Assembly: GCA_022447225.1 (NCBI GenBank)
Contig: JAKVAZ010000011.1
Coordinates: forward strand, 1 to 64,000
DNA: 64,000 bases
Reading direction: 5' to 3'
Source of the DNA: Fuerstiella sp.
Lineage (GTDB): Bacteria > Planctomycetota > Planctomycetia > Planctomycetales > Planctomycetaceae
Position 1 is the first letter of the stretch. Each line of letters starts with the position of its first letter. A program made the translations under genes and the position numbers. The notes beneath the pieces are model-generated. The model was not told the DNA's origin, ran no database searches, and worked only from the letters and a program-made list of their open reading frames with translations. Of the stretch, positions 7,291-16,974 are shown piece after piece.

Positions 7291-8226
7291 TTACTGCTGT
7301 TCGAGGTAATAGGGGCGAAATTGGAATAGCAGCGGGTCCGCAGGGTCAACGGTCACTGCTACGCCTGCAACGTTGGGTGAACCAAAGACTTCCATGCGGG
7401 TAAAGTTCAGCCATAACTTTCCGGTGGCACGTCTGAATGGCTGGTCGATGCGGTAGTAATGCGTATCACCATGGATGCAGATCACTGGCCTGCGATATTC
7501 CTGAAGAAACGCGCGAACCGTGGCCAGAAAGTCGGTGAACCCTGGGTCTTGACCTTTTTCGAAGTCGGGGTTGGCATGAATCACAAGAGCCACTCCGCTG
7601 GCATTCGAGGCTTCGGCGGCAGCAAAACTTTCGTTAAGAAACGCGATATTCGCTGAGTTGCGCTGTTCGAATTCCTGCATCGCATCTGTGTTACCGGTAC
7701 GCATGTTGTTTCCGCTGCCAACAACATGCGTCACAATGAACATGACGCCGGATTTCTGAAAACGGTAGTTCTCGACATACTGTGAAAACTGTGTGTGGCG
7801 GCTTTGATGAACTGCCTGAAGCTGGCTGAGACGCAGGGTGGATGTATCGTGAAAAAACAATTCCCGCAATTTGCCCAGACGTTCAATCGGATCCGAACCG
7901 GTACCGTGGCAGTCTGTCCATTCGTTGTCGCCGGGAGTGTAAACCACCGGCTTCGGGTACGTACGAAATATGTCTCGTATTTTGCCGAAGGTCTCATCAC
8001 TGCACGGCATGCTTTGAGCTTTGATGTCACCGACATGCATCAGGAATGCAAAGTCTTCTCGCTCTGACTGCTGCAGAAGCCGACGAAACGGAAGATCCTG
8101 TTCCGGCTTGTACGGGAGATCGCCCGTGGCCAGAAACCGAAATCCCTTTTCCTTCTCGGCTGCTAAAGACGGAGACAGACAACACACCACACAGAAAATT
8201 GTGGCTGTAATCATTGAATGATTCAT
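7291..8226 (-). CDS. Secreted metallophosphoesterase (calcineurin-like)
   Basis: A 311-aa protein with a signal peptide (ITATIFCVVCCLSPSLAAE). The calcineurin-like metal-ligand motifs are present in order: ATGDLPY (D), MHVGDIKA (GD), TPGDNEWTDC (the usual GNHE replaced by GDNEW), VIHANPD (H) and IHGDTHYY (GDTH). It is therefore likely an active periplasmic phosphoesterase, substrate unknown. It lies 27 nt upstream of the CoA-transferase alpha gene on the same strand, although the functions have no obvious link. Confidence 0.82.
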   Translation of the reverse strand: MNHSMITATIFCVVCCLSPSLAAEKEKGFRFLATGDLPYKPEQDLPFRRLLQQSEREDFAFLMHVGDIKAQSMPCSDETFGKIRDIFRTYPKPVVYTPGDNEWTDCHGTGSDPIERLGKLRELFFHDTSTLRLSQLQAVHQSRHTQFSQYVENYRFQKSGVMFIVTHVVGSGNNMRTGNTDAMQEFEQRNSANIAFLNESFAAAEASNASGVALVIHANPDFEKGQDPGFTDFLATVRAFLQEYRRPVICIHGDTHYYRIDQPFRRATGKLWLNFTRMEVFGSPNVAGVAVTVDPADPLLFQFRPYYLEQQ

Positions 8227-8491
8227 CAGGTTGGTTCCGGAAAGGAGCGAAGCTGTTCAGATGATTCGATCGTAGCCAGGACGACCGGAGAATTCGAATT
8301 CAAATCCCGGAAACCAGCAGATGCTGCCAAGCCGCAAAATTCCGGATCCGATTTCGAAGCAGCCCTGCTCTTTTTCGAACACTCGGGCTTCTCAATCGTC
8401 AATTCTGTTTTTGCAGCGTTTGGCCACCCGTTTTATCGACGCTTCAATTTGGGATCAGTTTTACGGACGGATACCAACTCACTGGATGACA

Positions 8492-9427
8492 TCAGTCAAC
8501 ACCAGGCACACCGATGGTTTTGAGAATCGTTCTGAGTTCCGCGACCTCGTCATTTGTGAGTTCACGAGTTGGAAGACGGCTGGGCCCATGCGGGCGTCCG
8601 ACAATCTTGAGAGCTGCACAGATGACCGGGCTTTCCGCAGCCGTTCGGTTCCACATCCGACCACGGAACTGAGACCATGGCCAGTTGATAGCCGTGATTT
8701 TTTGCTGAGCTGCCACATAATCTCCGGCCTCCAGAAGTTTCCAGACGGACAAGTCGTGTTCCGGCCAGATCGTGCACAAATGTGTGACAAAGCCCGTACC
8801 GCCGAGTAGATGATTCATAACGGACAGCCCCTGATTGTCGACAATCGCCAGTCGGTCTGAAAGTTCCTGGATGCCGCGCTGGTAGACGGAAGTATCCGGA
8901 CTGGACCATTTCAGGGACACGCAGCGTTCCAGGGCTGCAAGTTCATTCAGCTGGTCAAGGGACATGTCGTAGCCCTCCCAGTGCGTGTTATAGATCATGA
9001 TTGCGACTTTGCTGGTGGCATCATGCACGGCCTGAAACAAACGCAGACAGTCGCCACTGGATGAGGCATAGTAATAACCGGGTGAAAACTGAATTCCATA
9101 GGCACCGATCTCTTCTGCGTAACGAGCCATTTCAATTGTTACTGAAACGTTGGTGTCCTGTGCACCCACAAGCGTTGGCACACGTCCTTCGGCCGCTTCC
9201 ACAATCGTCTTTGAAACGGCTTTGCGTTCTTCGATTGACAGCATAGGAAAGTCACCGCCCGCGCCCACGGCCAGCAGGACTCCGGATCCGTTGACGACGC
9301 CGTGGTCGATGACATAACGCACGTTTTCGCGGATGCCGGCGTGATCAATCGAAAGGTCCTCATTAAAGTTCGTTACCACGGGGATCATGGGACCGCGGAG
9401 TGACTGTTTGACTTCTTTGATGTCCAT
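8492..9427 (-). CDS. DapA/N-acetylneuraminate lyase-family protein
   Basis: Class I aldolase of the dihydrodipicolinate synthase family, 311 aa. The Schiff-base lysine is K173 (VSLKWSSPD) and the active-site tyrosine is Y146 (IMIYNTHW). The usual GTTGE substrate-carboxylate loop reads GAGGDFP at about residues 55-61, so it is probably not DHDPS itself but a lyase or dehydratase for another 2-oxo acid or sugar acid. Genes for an MFS transporter, an enolase-superfamily enzyme and an aldo/keto reductase upstream on the same strand make a catabolic role likely. About 470 bp separate it from the next gene upstream, so it may have its own promoter. Confidence 0.85.
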   Translation of the reverse strand: MDIKEVKQSLRGPMIPVVTNFNEDLSIDHAGIRENVRYVIDHGVVNGSGVLLAVGAGGDFPMLSIEERKAVSKTIVEAAEGRVPTLVGAQDTNVSVTIEMARYAEEIGAYGIQFSPGYYYASSSGDCLRLFQAVHDATSKVAIMIYNTHWEGYDMSLDQLNELAALERCVSLKWSSPDTSVYQRGIQELSDRLAIVDNQGLSVMNHLLGGTGFVTHLCTIWPEHDLSVWKLLEAGDYVAAQQKITAINWPWSQFRGRMWNRTAAESPVICAALKIVGRPHGPSRLPTRELTNDEVAELRTILKTIGVPGVD

Positions 9428-9898
9428 AAATGGGCTCGGTTTCCAGGGGGGTAACGATGTTGAAGTGTCAGCCTGGTTTCAGAATGCTGTCAGAGCTATG
9501 TCTTCTGAGGGCATTTTCGAACAGAGAGCTCTGTTCGAATTCGGAAAACCAGCTGACTTCGTGAAAAAGGAACCAGTACAGATCTGCCGTGGAACGCACG
9601 TCCGATCAATCTGCAGGCCATGCAATCCAGCAGGAAATGTCAGGAATCATGGGGCTGCAGCGATGGAATTCTACGTCGTACGCGGTGGTGGTTTCAACGA
9701 ACGTAACATTCCCATCCCGGGGGATATACGGGTGTCATCGTGTGGTGAATTCAGGGGGCACGATCTGCACGTCGGCATCCGCGCAGCGACAAAGACTGTT
9801 TTCGACCGGAAACGCGTAAAGATACTCTTGATCTCAATGCTGCCGGCCTGCGTTGTATTCGTCCCCGCATGCTCGGTAGTGATGTCGATCATGGATGG
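9428..9898. other. 471-bp stretch without a supported gene
   Basis: Lies between the DapA-family gene and the 396-aa unknown gene. Open frames exist on both strands, for example plus 9387-9974, but that one runs antisense into both flanking genes and matches no family I know. A minus-strand frame (9671-9892) with ITTEHAGTNTTQAG has a stop right after it. It may be a decayed gene, or simply the promoter region of the DapA-family gene. Confidence 0.3.
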
Positions 9899-11089
9899 TT
9901 ATGGCCATGGATCAAGACAGGCGCCACTCGGTCGTGGTCCGGTTGGTCTCCATGGGATTGATTCGTACGATTGATACGACACATCAAGCCAGGGAGTTTC
10001 CAGACGTTGGTGCCCGTTCAGACGTGAGGTCAGGGCTGCCTCCAGCACACCAGTCGTTAAAAGGGTGCGTTCCACCGGATAAGCCGGTACTCCGCTGAGA
10101 AACATGTCTTCCACATTGAGTGACAGATAAGCAAAGTGGGCAAACGGTCCCTCGATGACATCACCGTGGCCCTGGGCATAAAACTCCGTGGCCACAATTC
10201 CGTCAGTCGTTCGGGCCGCATACGCTAAATCGCGGACGTATCCTTCGAGCATCAGAGCCACGCCGCGAAATCCGTCGCGATACTCAACCAGTATCACTGC
10301 CGGATTGCTGCAATGTTCTTCAATACGTCCATCCGGTTTGTTCTCGATCGTTGAGCATGCCGCCTCTGCCAGTTCGCGTGACCAGTGTCCGTCATCAGCA
10401 GCCTGCCAGACGGCGTCACCTTCCAGACAGGTCACCGCGGCGACACCGCTTTCTCCGCCTGCTCGGCGCTCCACCATGCACTCCAGCACTTCCAGCGTAT
10501 GGAACCCGTAAATATCGAGCCCGGAGAACCCGATGGCAACAGCCTCGGACATTTCCGTGTTGCGATCATGCTCCAGCCACGGGTTCCGCCACACAAGCGG
10601 CAGTGAGGATCCCGCCATGAACGGTATGTCCAGTTCCGCAGCACGATCGACCATCCATTTTGCATCATGCCAGTTCCAGGACAGGTGCTTGTCGTTGAAA
10701 ACCGGTATGGCACGGTCGCCGGTGGCGATCACACCACAGATTTGCTCCATGAAATATTTACGAGGAAAAAGTTGCTGTTCTTTTTCATTCCATGCGTAGT
10801 CCCCATGCTCACCGATCAGCAGTACGCCGTCGACAGCCAGTTTGTCCCCGCCCAGCGTCAGTGCCTTGACGATACTGGGATAGACCGGGACATCGTGCTC
10901 GTCAGCAATCGCGCGCCCCACGTCGTTCTCAGTGAACTGATCAATGTACATTGAGACCAGATCGACTCGAGGTGCGTGCCGACCCTCGTCAGTCGGAAAC
11001 CCCTTGAGGAACTTCGTCACTACAACATCGGCATGGGAGCCGGCAAAATACTCGGTAATGATGGCAGCAATACGTTGACGTTCGGGCAT
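9899..11089 (-). CDS. Conserved-looking protein of unknown function (396 aa)
   Basis: A soluble protein without signal peptide. Well-structured segments look conserved: PTDEGRHAPRVDLVSMYIDQF, AVDGVLLIGEHGDYAWNEK, VFNDKHLSWNWHDAKWMVDRA and PFMAGSSLPLVWRNPWLE. His, Asp and Glu residues in these segments could bind metal. The N-terminal third has Rossmann-like spacing (VVVTKFLKG, then DEHDVPVYPSIVKALT, then VDGVLLIGEHG), reminiscent of the cofactor half of Gfo/Idh proteins, but the GxGxxG loop is missing. It starts 2 nt after the stop of the MFS transporter gene, so the two are probably coupled and may handle one substrate. I cannot assign a function. Confidence 0.8.
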   Translation of the reverse strand: MPERQRIAAIITEYFAGSHADVVVTKFLKGFPTDEGRHAPRVDLVSMYIDQFTENDVGRAIADEHDVPVYPSIVKALTLGGDKLAVDGVLLIGEHGDYAWNEKEQQLFPRKYFMEQICGVIATGDRAIPVFNDKHLSWNWHDAKWMVDRAAELDIPFMAGSSLPLVWRNPWLEHDRNTEMSEAVAIGFSGLDIYGFHTLEVLECMVERRAGGESGVAAVTCLEGDAVWQAADDGHWSRELAEAACSTIENKPDGRIEEHCSNPAVILVEYRDGFRGVALMLEGYVRDLAYAARTTDGIVATEFYAQGHGDVIEGPFAHFAYLSLNVEDMFLSGVPAYPVERTLLTTGVLEAALTSRLNGHQRLETPWLDVSYQSYESIPWRPTGPRPSGACLDPWP

Positions 11090-11091
11090 GA

Positions 11092-12429
11092 TCAGTCAGC
11101 CTGCGGAGTGGCGCGGAAATCTTTTCTCAATGTGAATACAATAAGAACCACGAGCAACCCGGCGCCGACACCGAGTACGATGGCATAGACCAGAAACACA
11201 GATCGCAGATCTGTGATGGAGCCCGTGTCGCGGAGGTAGCCGATGACCGGGTAGGGCCAGGTTCCCAGTACCGAAACCACGTTTAAGAGCCCAATGGCGG
11301 TCGAGCGCGCCGCCGGATCGACAACCTCGAACGTGGTGGTCCACAGATTCGAGAAATACAGCCAAACCCCGACTCCACAGATGAACAAGGCCGTCTGGAT
11401 TACGATCGGGTGTTCAACTGTTGCGATGACGAAGATCGCAGGAACTCCGATGATCAGGCCGGCAATCTGTACGAGAAATCTGCCCGACATATGCCGCCGG
11501 GAGAGAAAATCGGCCAGGATGCCGCCTGTGAGGATGCCGATGGCTGCACCAATCTGAGGGGCCAGGGTCGCCATCAGGCCGGACTCCCCAAGATTCATCC
11601 CATAGTGTTCTTCAAAATGCTTAGGCAGAAAGTAGCTCAACTGCTGCCAGACGTTGCCAACCAGAACATAGGCCAACCCCAACAGCAGAAAACTGGGGAC
11701 GATCAATACAGCCTGGATCGTCCCGACCAGTGTACTGCCGGATTTGCCGAGCCCGGTGTCGCCACGCTCGGTTCGGTCCGGTTCTCGCAACAGCGCGCAG
11801 AGAGTGGCCACAACGACCAGTCCGAGGCCTGCGAACCAAAATATCATAACCCGCCAGCTGAACACATCGGCAAGTGTTCCACCGGCCCAGCCCGCCATGA
11901 CGACCGCAACCGGCGAGGAGAGCAAATAGATGGCGACAGCACGGGAACGGTTTTGCTGAGTAAAACAGTCCGCCATGATTCCGGCAATCGCCGGGACACT
12001 CGCTGCCTGTGCCGCCGCAGACAAAATCCGCAGAATCAGGAAGTCGTAAAAACCCTGTGCACACCCGATGCCCGCCAGCAGTACAGTACTCAAACTGAGT
12101 GCCACGATGAGGATCGAACGCCGACGGAACCGATCGCTCAGATAGGCGACAAAGAGTGCCGACAGTGAATACGTTATCTGCCAGGCCAGCGTGGCAGAAT
12201 GCAGTTGGCTTTCACTGAGATTCAGTTCCTTAAGCAGCGGTGTCTGAATGAAGGTGAAAACGCTGCGGTGCGTGTAGAGGATGAAATAGTTGAGCAACAG
12301 CAGGCTGAGAATGAACCATCGGTCGGGAACGCCGTGTGCGGACGGCATTGAAACGGCTGGTCTGTCTGACTGTAACCCGGCTGGCCGTTGAGAGGAGGTG
12401 TCTCCATCTGTTGGTTTGGATCCTTTCAT
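11092..12429 (-). CDS. MFS transporter
   Basis: Inner-membrane permease, 445 aa, with about 12 hydrophobic segments starting at WFILSLLLLNYFILY. The MFS loop 2-3 motif appears as YLSDRFRRRSI (residues about 98-108), the usual D-R-x-G-R-R region. TM segments such as FLLLGLAYVLVGNVW and LLVVLIVFTL flank a central loop with basic and acidic residues. The N-terminal 35 residues are hydrophilic. It is followed after 2 nt by the 396-aa unknown protein and preceded by the MenC-like enzyme, so it probably imports the substrate of this cluster. Substrate not predictable. Confidence 0.88.
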   Translation of the reverse strand: MKGSKPTDGDTSSQRPAGLQSDRPAVSMPSAHGVPDRWFILSLLLLNYFILYTHRSVFTFIQTPLLKELNLSESQLHSATLAWQITYSLSALFVAYLSDRFRRRSILIVALSLSTVLLAGIGCAQGFYDFLILRILSAAAQAASVPAIAGIMADCFTQQNRSRAVAIYLLSSPVAVVMAGWAGGTLADVFSWRVMIFWFAGLGLVVVATLCALLREPDRTERGDTGLGKSGSTLVGTIQAVLIVPSFLLLGLAYVLVGNVWQQLSYFLPKHFEEHYGMNLGESGLMATLAPQIGAAIGILTGGILADFLSRRHMSGRFLVQIAGLIIGVPAIFVIATVEHPIVIQTALFICGVGVWLYFSNLWTTTFEVVDPAARSTAIGLLNVVSVLGTWPYPVIGYLRDTGSITDLRSVFLVYAIVLGVGAGLLVVLIVFTLRKDFRATPQAD

Positions 12430-12524
12430 GGATGCACCTTCGGTTCACGTGTTGATCTCGACATCGTTCCGGCCAAACAATATCAACTGGTCGTCCAGCC
12501 ACCTGGACGCATGTACGGTGCCAA

Positions 12525-13637
12525 TCAGGCCTGAATCCGAGCCTGCTCGACCAGCCGTTTTTCCAGCCGGGATTCGACAGGTTCCGGCAACGGGTCGGGC
12601 GCCCGCACCGACGGAACTCCGGATTCATCTCGCGTCAGTTCACAAGGCGGATCGCTCAGATCTTCAACGTAGAATTTTGAACTCGGAAAGATGTCGGCCG
12701 GATAGGAATTGTTGTCGAGCATCGCCAGAGCCGCACAAAATCCGGCCCCGCACGAACTTTCCAGCATGCCTCCGACCCAGCACGGAATGCCTGCATCGCG
12801 ACCAATATCGTGAATTTGTTTTGCATTTGTCAGACCGCCCACGCGACCGGGTTTGATGTTGAAATAGCGACAGCTCTTCAGTTCGGCGGCCTGCCGGGCT
12901 CGGCGGGGTGTGGTCAGACTTTCGTCCAGGCACACCGGCGTTTGAATGGTGCGGGCCAGTTCCGCGTGGTCGACGAGATCGTCGTGCTGAAGTGGCTGCT
13001 CAATCATGGCCAGATTGAATTCGTCGGCCTTGCGGAACAGGTCAACGTCGGCCAGTCGGTATCCGCTGTTACAGTCGATGTGAATGGTATGATCGGGAAA
13101 TTCCCTGCGCACGATGGCCAGCATGTCATTGTCCCAGCCTGGACGAAATTTTAATTTTGTCCGGGGAAACCGGTCGTCCACCGCCTGTCCAATGGAAGTC
13201 ACCAGATCGTCGGTTGAATCCATCACGCCGAAGTCCGCGCCGACAGGAGCAATATCGCGATTGGCACCTAACAACCGATGCAACGGCTGACCTGTCAGTT
13301 TTGACTGCAGAGCCCACCAGGCGGTATCGAGAACTGCCTTGGCGAAGGGGTTGCCTTTGAACAGGTTGAGTTTCTGCTGAAGTTGTTCGCCGGAATCAAT
13401 TTCCTGGCCGACAACCGCTGGTCCCAGCCACTCGCGATTGATCGCAAATATTCCACCGGCCCATTCCGGACTGTAACACGGTGCGGCAAACGGCGCGCTT
13501 TCCCCCCAGGCATCCACGGACCCACTCGTCATTCGACACAGGACCGAATGAATGGCTGCGTCTTCACCGTAAGCCGTTTTCCACGGATAGATCAGCGGCA
13601 TGCTGACGTGAAACAATTCAATTCGATCAATGCGCAT
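12525..13637 (-). CDS. Enolase-superfamily enzyme, MenC / N-acylamino-acid racemase / dipeptide-epimerase type
   Basis: About 370 aa; the start MRIDRIELF at 13637 is chosen over an upstream Met at 13664 because the domain begins there. The catalytic set of the muconate-lactonizing subgroup is complete: K161 and K163 (TKLKF), metal ligands D188 (HIDCN), E213 (MIEQP) and D238 (CLDES), and base K262 (NIKPG). The N-terminal lid reads PWKTAYGED. These features fit o-succinylbenzoate synthase as well as amino-acid racemases and epimerases. No other menaquinone gene lies nearby, and the transporter downstream favours a catabolic racemase or epimerase. Confidence 0.85.
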   Translation of the reverse strand: MRIDRIELFHVSMPLIYPWKTAYGEDAAIHSVLCRMTSGSVDAWGESAPFAAPCYSPEWAGGIFAINREWLGPAVVGQEIDSGEQLQQKLNLFKGNPFAKAVLDTAWWALQSKLTGQPLHRLLGANRDIAPVGADFGVMDSTDDLVTSIGQAVDDRFPRTKLKFRPGWDNDMLAIVRREFPDHTIHIDCNSGYRLADVDLFRKADEFNLAMIEQPLQHDDLVDHAELARTIQTPVCLDESLTTPRRARQAAELKSCRYFNIKPGRVGGLTNAKQIHDIGRDAGIPCWVGGMLESSCGAGFCAALAMLDNNSYPADIFPSSKFYVEDLSDPPCELTRDESGVPSVRAPDPLPEPVESRLEKRLVEQARIQA

Positions 13638-13691
13638 CAGACGTGTTCTCTCTGCTGTCTGCACCGGCCCATGCGGAATGGCCCGGCGGAC

Positions 13692-14693
13692 TTATCGTCC
13701 GCGACCGGTGATTGGATAGGCGTCATCCTGAAAACCAAATCCGCTGTGTTCACCGATTGGGACCAGTCCGTTAATAAATGCTTCATCGTCTGTGGTGATT
13801 TCTACATCCAGGCATTTGATATTATCGTCGTACTGCTGCATCGTCCGAGGCCCGATGATCACGGACGTCAGGATCGGATTGGCCAGAACCCACGCCAGTG
13901 CAAATTGTGACGGGGTGCAGCCTTTTGTTTTGCAATGGGCAGCAATCTGCTGAGCAATCTCGAAACTTGCAGGGCGAAGTTCCGCCTGGGTCATTCTCAT
14001 GTCACCGCGTGATGCACGACTGCCTTCGGGATACTCGCCGAATTTCGTGTACTTGCCGCTGAGGATTCCGCGAGCCAGCGGGCTGTAGCTGACAACACCG
14101 ATACCATGTTTTTGACACAATGGCAAAATTTCGACTTCGACATCACGATTCACGATATTGTACAGCGGCTGAATACACGCGAAGTGATTGAGATGGAACC
14201 GGTCACTGATCCAAAGTGATTCACAGATTTCCCAGGCGCGAAAATTGCTGCAGGCAATGTAATGAACCCGGCCACTTCGGACCATGTCGTCCAGAGCACG
14301 CAGGGACTCTTCCATTGGTGTCGAATTGTCGGGAGCGTGGTAGTAGTAGATGTCAATGTAATCCGTGCCCAGACGCCGGAGACTTGCGTCAAGCTCATGC
14401 ATCAGATGCATGCGACTGCCGCCCTGCTGATTTGGACCATCCCCCATCTTCTGCCGTCCCTTGGTGGCCAGCACAATCCGGTCACGGCGGTCCGCAATCG
14501 CCCGGCCAACCACCTTTTCAGACTCCCCGGCGTTATACATGTTGGCGGTATCAATGAAATTGATCCCCTGATCGTATGCCTTGTGAATGATCTGCACCGA
14601 ATCTGCTTCATTCGTCTGGCCGCCAAACATCATGGTTCCAAGACAGACCGGAGACACCTTGACGCCGCACTTCCCTACATTTCTAAAGTCCAC
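13692..14693 (-). CDS. Aldo/keto reductase
   Basis: NADPH-dependent oxidoreductase with a TIM barrel, 333 aa. The catalytic tetrad is visible: D48 (NFIDTANMY), Y53, K78 (LATKGR) and H119 (YYYHAPD). The NADPH phosphate-binding end is TSVIIGPRTMQQYDDN near the C-terminus. It belongs to the YajO/potassium-channel-beta-like group by sequence appearance (GTMMFGGQTNE). It is the first gene of the minus-strand run AKR - MenC-like - MFS - 396-aa unknown, with gaps of 54, 95 and 2 nt, so it is probably part of the same catabolic operon. Confidence 0.9.
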   Translation of the reverse strand: MDFRNVGKCGVKVSPVCLGTMMFGGQTNEADSVQIIHKAYDQGINFIDTANMYNAGESEKVVGRAIADRRDRIVLATKGRQKMGDGPNQQGGSRMHLMHELDASLRRLGTDYIDIYYYHAPDNSTPMEESLRALDDMVRSGRVHYIACSNFRAWEICESLWISDRFHLNHFACIQPLYNIVNRDVEVEILPLCQKHGIGVVSYSPLARGILSGKYTKFGEYPEGSRASRGDMRMTQAELRPASFEIAQQIAAHCKTKGCTPSQFALAWVLANPILTSVIIGPRTMQQYDDNIKCLDVEITTDDEAFINGLVPIGEHSGFGFQDDAYPITGRGR

Positions 14694-14988
14694 TGTTAGT
14701 CCTCACGGTTGGTTGTTCAGGCTGAATCGTCCTGATGTTATCAGTAACAGGTGATGTCAAAAATCGATCAGTGACCGACAGATGCAGATAACATATGTTT
14801 CTGAAAGACGCCTTTCGATTCGGTCGGCTGCTGTTCTTTGGGAATATTCAACTGCGCTGAAATTGAAGGATGTGGTTCTGTTTGGATCCTTGATCCCGCT
14901 ACAATCTCTGACAGTTACGGCGAGTCTTATAGAGCGGTGTCGCCGCGATGTTGTGAGTTTTCGAAAAAATCAATTACAGAGCATCCCT

Positions 14989-16920
14989 ATGAATGTTTCG
15001 ATTCGCCAGGTTCTGCTTTCCATCTGTCTGTTGCCCGCTGTGTCATCCGCGAAAGCTGAAGTGCCGGTTAACACACTGACACCTGCAGAGCAGCGCAGTG
15101 GATGGAAACTGCTGTTTGACGGAACAACATCAGCCGGCTGGCGGAACTACCGTGCCGGTGAACTGAGCGACGGCTGGGTGGTGGCGGACGGTGTTCTGGA
15201 ACGTACAGCGAAAGGTGCGGGTGACATTGTCACCACCGAACAGTACCGATTCTTTGAACTGTCTCTCGAATATCGAGTTTCGAAGGCCGGCAACAGTGGG
15301 ATTATGTTTCACGTGACCGAGGATTTCGACAGGCCCTGGTACAGTGGCCCGGAAGTGCAGATCCAGGATAATGTTGACGGACACGACCCCCAGAAATCCG
15401 GGTGGCTGTATCAGCTGTACAAGCCTGAAAAACCACACTGGGCGAAGCTGCTGGAAGAACAGGCAGGTATTGAAAGTACGGATGTCGACGATTCCACTCG
15501 ACCTGCCGGAGACTGGAACCACGTTTATCTGCGCGTGTCACCCAGTCAATGTGAAGTGGCCATGAACGGAGTGAGCTACTTCTATTTTGTTAAGGGCAGT
15601 GAAGACTGGGACAAACGGGTTGCGGCCAGTAAATTCGCCGGATTCCCTCAGTTTGGGAAAGCCGAATCAGGACACATTTGCCTGCAGGACCATGGAGATC
15701 TGGTTGCATTTCGGAACATCAAAATTCGTGAGCTCGATATGGACGGGAAGGTTGCAGATCCCGTTGATGGCAGACTGCCGATTAAGGGCGTTGTTGCCTT
15801 TCCAAAGATGAAATGGGAGGGGTTTGAAACCGTCGATGAAAACGGGCTGGTTCATCAACTGCGTCCGATGGTGCTGACTCATGCGGGGGACGGGACGAAC
15901 CGAGTGTTTGTCGCGACGCAGCGCGGAGCCATCTACGTTTTTCCAAACGATTCCGAGACCCGGCAGGCCAGGATGTTTCTGGATCTTCGTGAGCAGGTTC
16001 AGGACTGGGAAATCGATGATGAAGAAGGGCTGCTGGGACTCGCGTTCCATCCGAATTATGAATCGAATCGGCAATTCTACGTTTACTACAGTTCGGCCAC
16101 TGAACCTCGTGTTTCTATTGTGTCGCGTTTTCTCGCCTCGGCTGACAACCCTGGGGTTGCAGATGCGGACAGTGAACAGATTGTCATAAAGATCCCTCAG
16201 CCGTTTTCCAATCACAACGGCGGAGCCATTGCCTTTGGTCATGACGGGTATTTGTACATTGGCCTTGGCGATGGAGGGGGACGTAATGATCCTCTGCAGC
16301 ATGGTCAGAATCTAAAGACGTGGATGGGATCGATCCTGAGAATCGATGTGAATGCGACTGAACACGGGAAAAATTATGCGGTCCCCGCTGACAATCCGTT
16401 TCTGCAGCGAGAAGACGCTCTGCCCGAGATCTTTGCTTACGGCTTCCGTAACGTCTGGCGTCTGACAGTGGACCGGGCAACAGGCACTCTGTGGGCTCCG
16501 GATGTGGGGCAGGATTTTTGGGAAGAGATCAATATCGTAAAACCAGGCGGTAACTATGGCTGGAGTGTTCGTGAAGGCTCCTATCCGTTCAATAACAATC
16601 CTCCGACAACGAATGACGCTCCGATTGGCCCTGTCTGGGAATATGATCACCAGATTGGGAAATCGATTACCGGCGGTTTCGTCTACCGTGGCAAACAGTT
16701 CCCTGAACTGCAGGGATGTTATCTGTATGCCGACTTCGTCAGTGGAAAAATCTGGGCACTGCAGTACGACGAATCAACCGGTCGAGTGAACGGGAATATG
16801 AGCATCGCTTCGACCGGAATTCCGGTGCTGTCATTCGGCGAAGACGAGGACGGAGAAGTGTATTACAACCTTCAAACCGTGACCGGTCAGGGTATTTACC
16901 GATTCGAACGTTCTGAGTGA
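14989..16920 (+). CDS. Secreted DUF1080 (3-keto-disaccharide hydrolase-like) + glucose/sorbosone dehydrogenase-like fusion
   Basis: About 643 aa with signal peptide (VLLSICLLPAVSSAKAE). Residues about 35-245 form a DUF1080 domain (GWKLLFDGTTSAGWRN, SGIMFHV, SGPEVQIQD, GHICLQDHGD, FRNIKIREL), a fold shared with laminin-G/concanavalin lectins; members hydrolyse 3-keto-glycosides. Residues about 280-640 form a six-bladed glucose/sorbosone-dehydrogenase-type propeller (DEEGLLGLAFHP, HNGGAIAFGHDGYLYIGLGDGG, AYGFRNVWRLT, DVGQDFWEEI), a PQQ sugar dehydrogenase relative. The start at 14989 is chosen because the signal peptide begins there. The fusion implies joint action on an extracellular glycan. 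Convergent with the pseudogene at 16975. Confidence 0.9.
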   Translation: MNVSIRQVLLSICLLPAVSSAKAEVPVNTLTPAEQRSGWKLLFDGTTSAGWRNYRAGELSDGWVVADGVLERTAKGAGDIVTTEQYRFFELSLEYRVSKAGNSGIMFHVTEDFDRPWYSGPEVQIQDNVDGHDPQKSGWLYQLYKPEKPHWAKLLEEQAGIESTDVDDSTRPAGDWNHVYLRVSPSQCEVAMNGVSYFYFVKGSEDWDKRVAASKFAGFPQFGKAESGHICLQDHGDLVAFRNIKIRELDMDGKVADPVDGRLPIKGVVAFPKMKWEGFETVDENGLVHQLRPMVLTHAGDGTNRVFVATQRGAIYVFPNDSETRQARMFLDLREQVQDWEIDDEEGLLGLAFHPNYESNRQFYVYYSSATEPRVSIVSRFLASADNPGVADADSEQIVIKIPQPFSNHNGGAIAFGHDGYLYIGLGDGGGRNDPLQHGQNLKTWMGSILRIDVNATEHGKNYAVPADNPFLQREDALPEIFAYGFRNVWRLTVDRATGTLWAPDVGQDFWEEINIVKPGGNYGWSVREGSYPFNNNPPTTNDAPIGPVWEYDHQIGKSITGGFVYRGKQFPELQGCYLYADFVSGKIWALQYDESTGRVNGNMSIASTGIPVLSFGEDEDGEVYYNLQTVTGQGIYRFERSE

Positions 16921-16974
16921 ACAGCCGGCCCCACCCATCCCGGCCGGGCTTCTGCCGGCGTTTGTTCGGAAGTT

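Noticed and set aside
9387-9974. 195-codon plus-strand frame between the DapA-family gene and the 396-aa gene
   Set aside because: Runs antisense into both flanking genes and has no recognisable features.
11410-12168. 252-codon plus-strand frame opposite the MFS gene
   Set aside because: Shadow of the transporter; composition is that of the antisense of a membrane protein.
12525-13637. Naming the enolase-superfamily enzyme menC
   Set aside because: Catalytic residues fit racemases and epimerases equally and no menaquinone genes are nearby.
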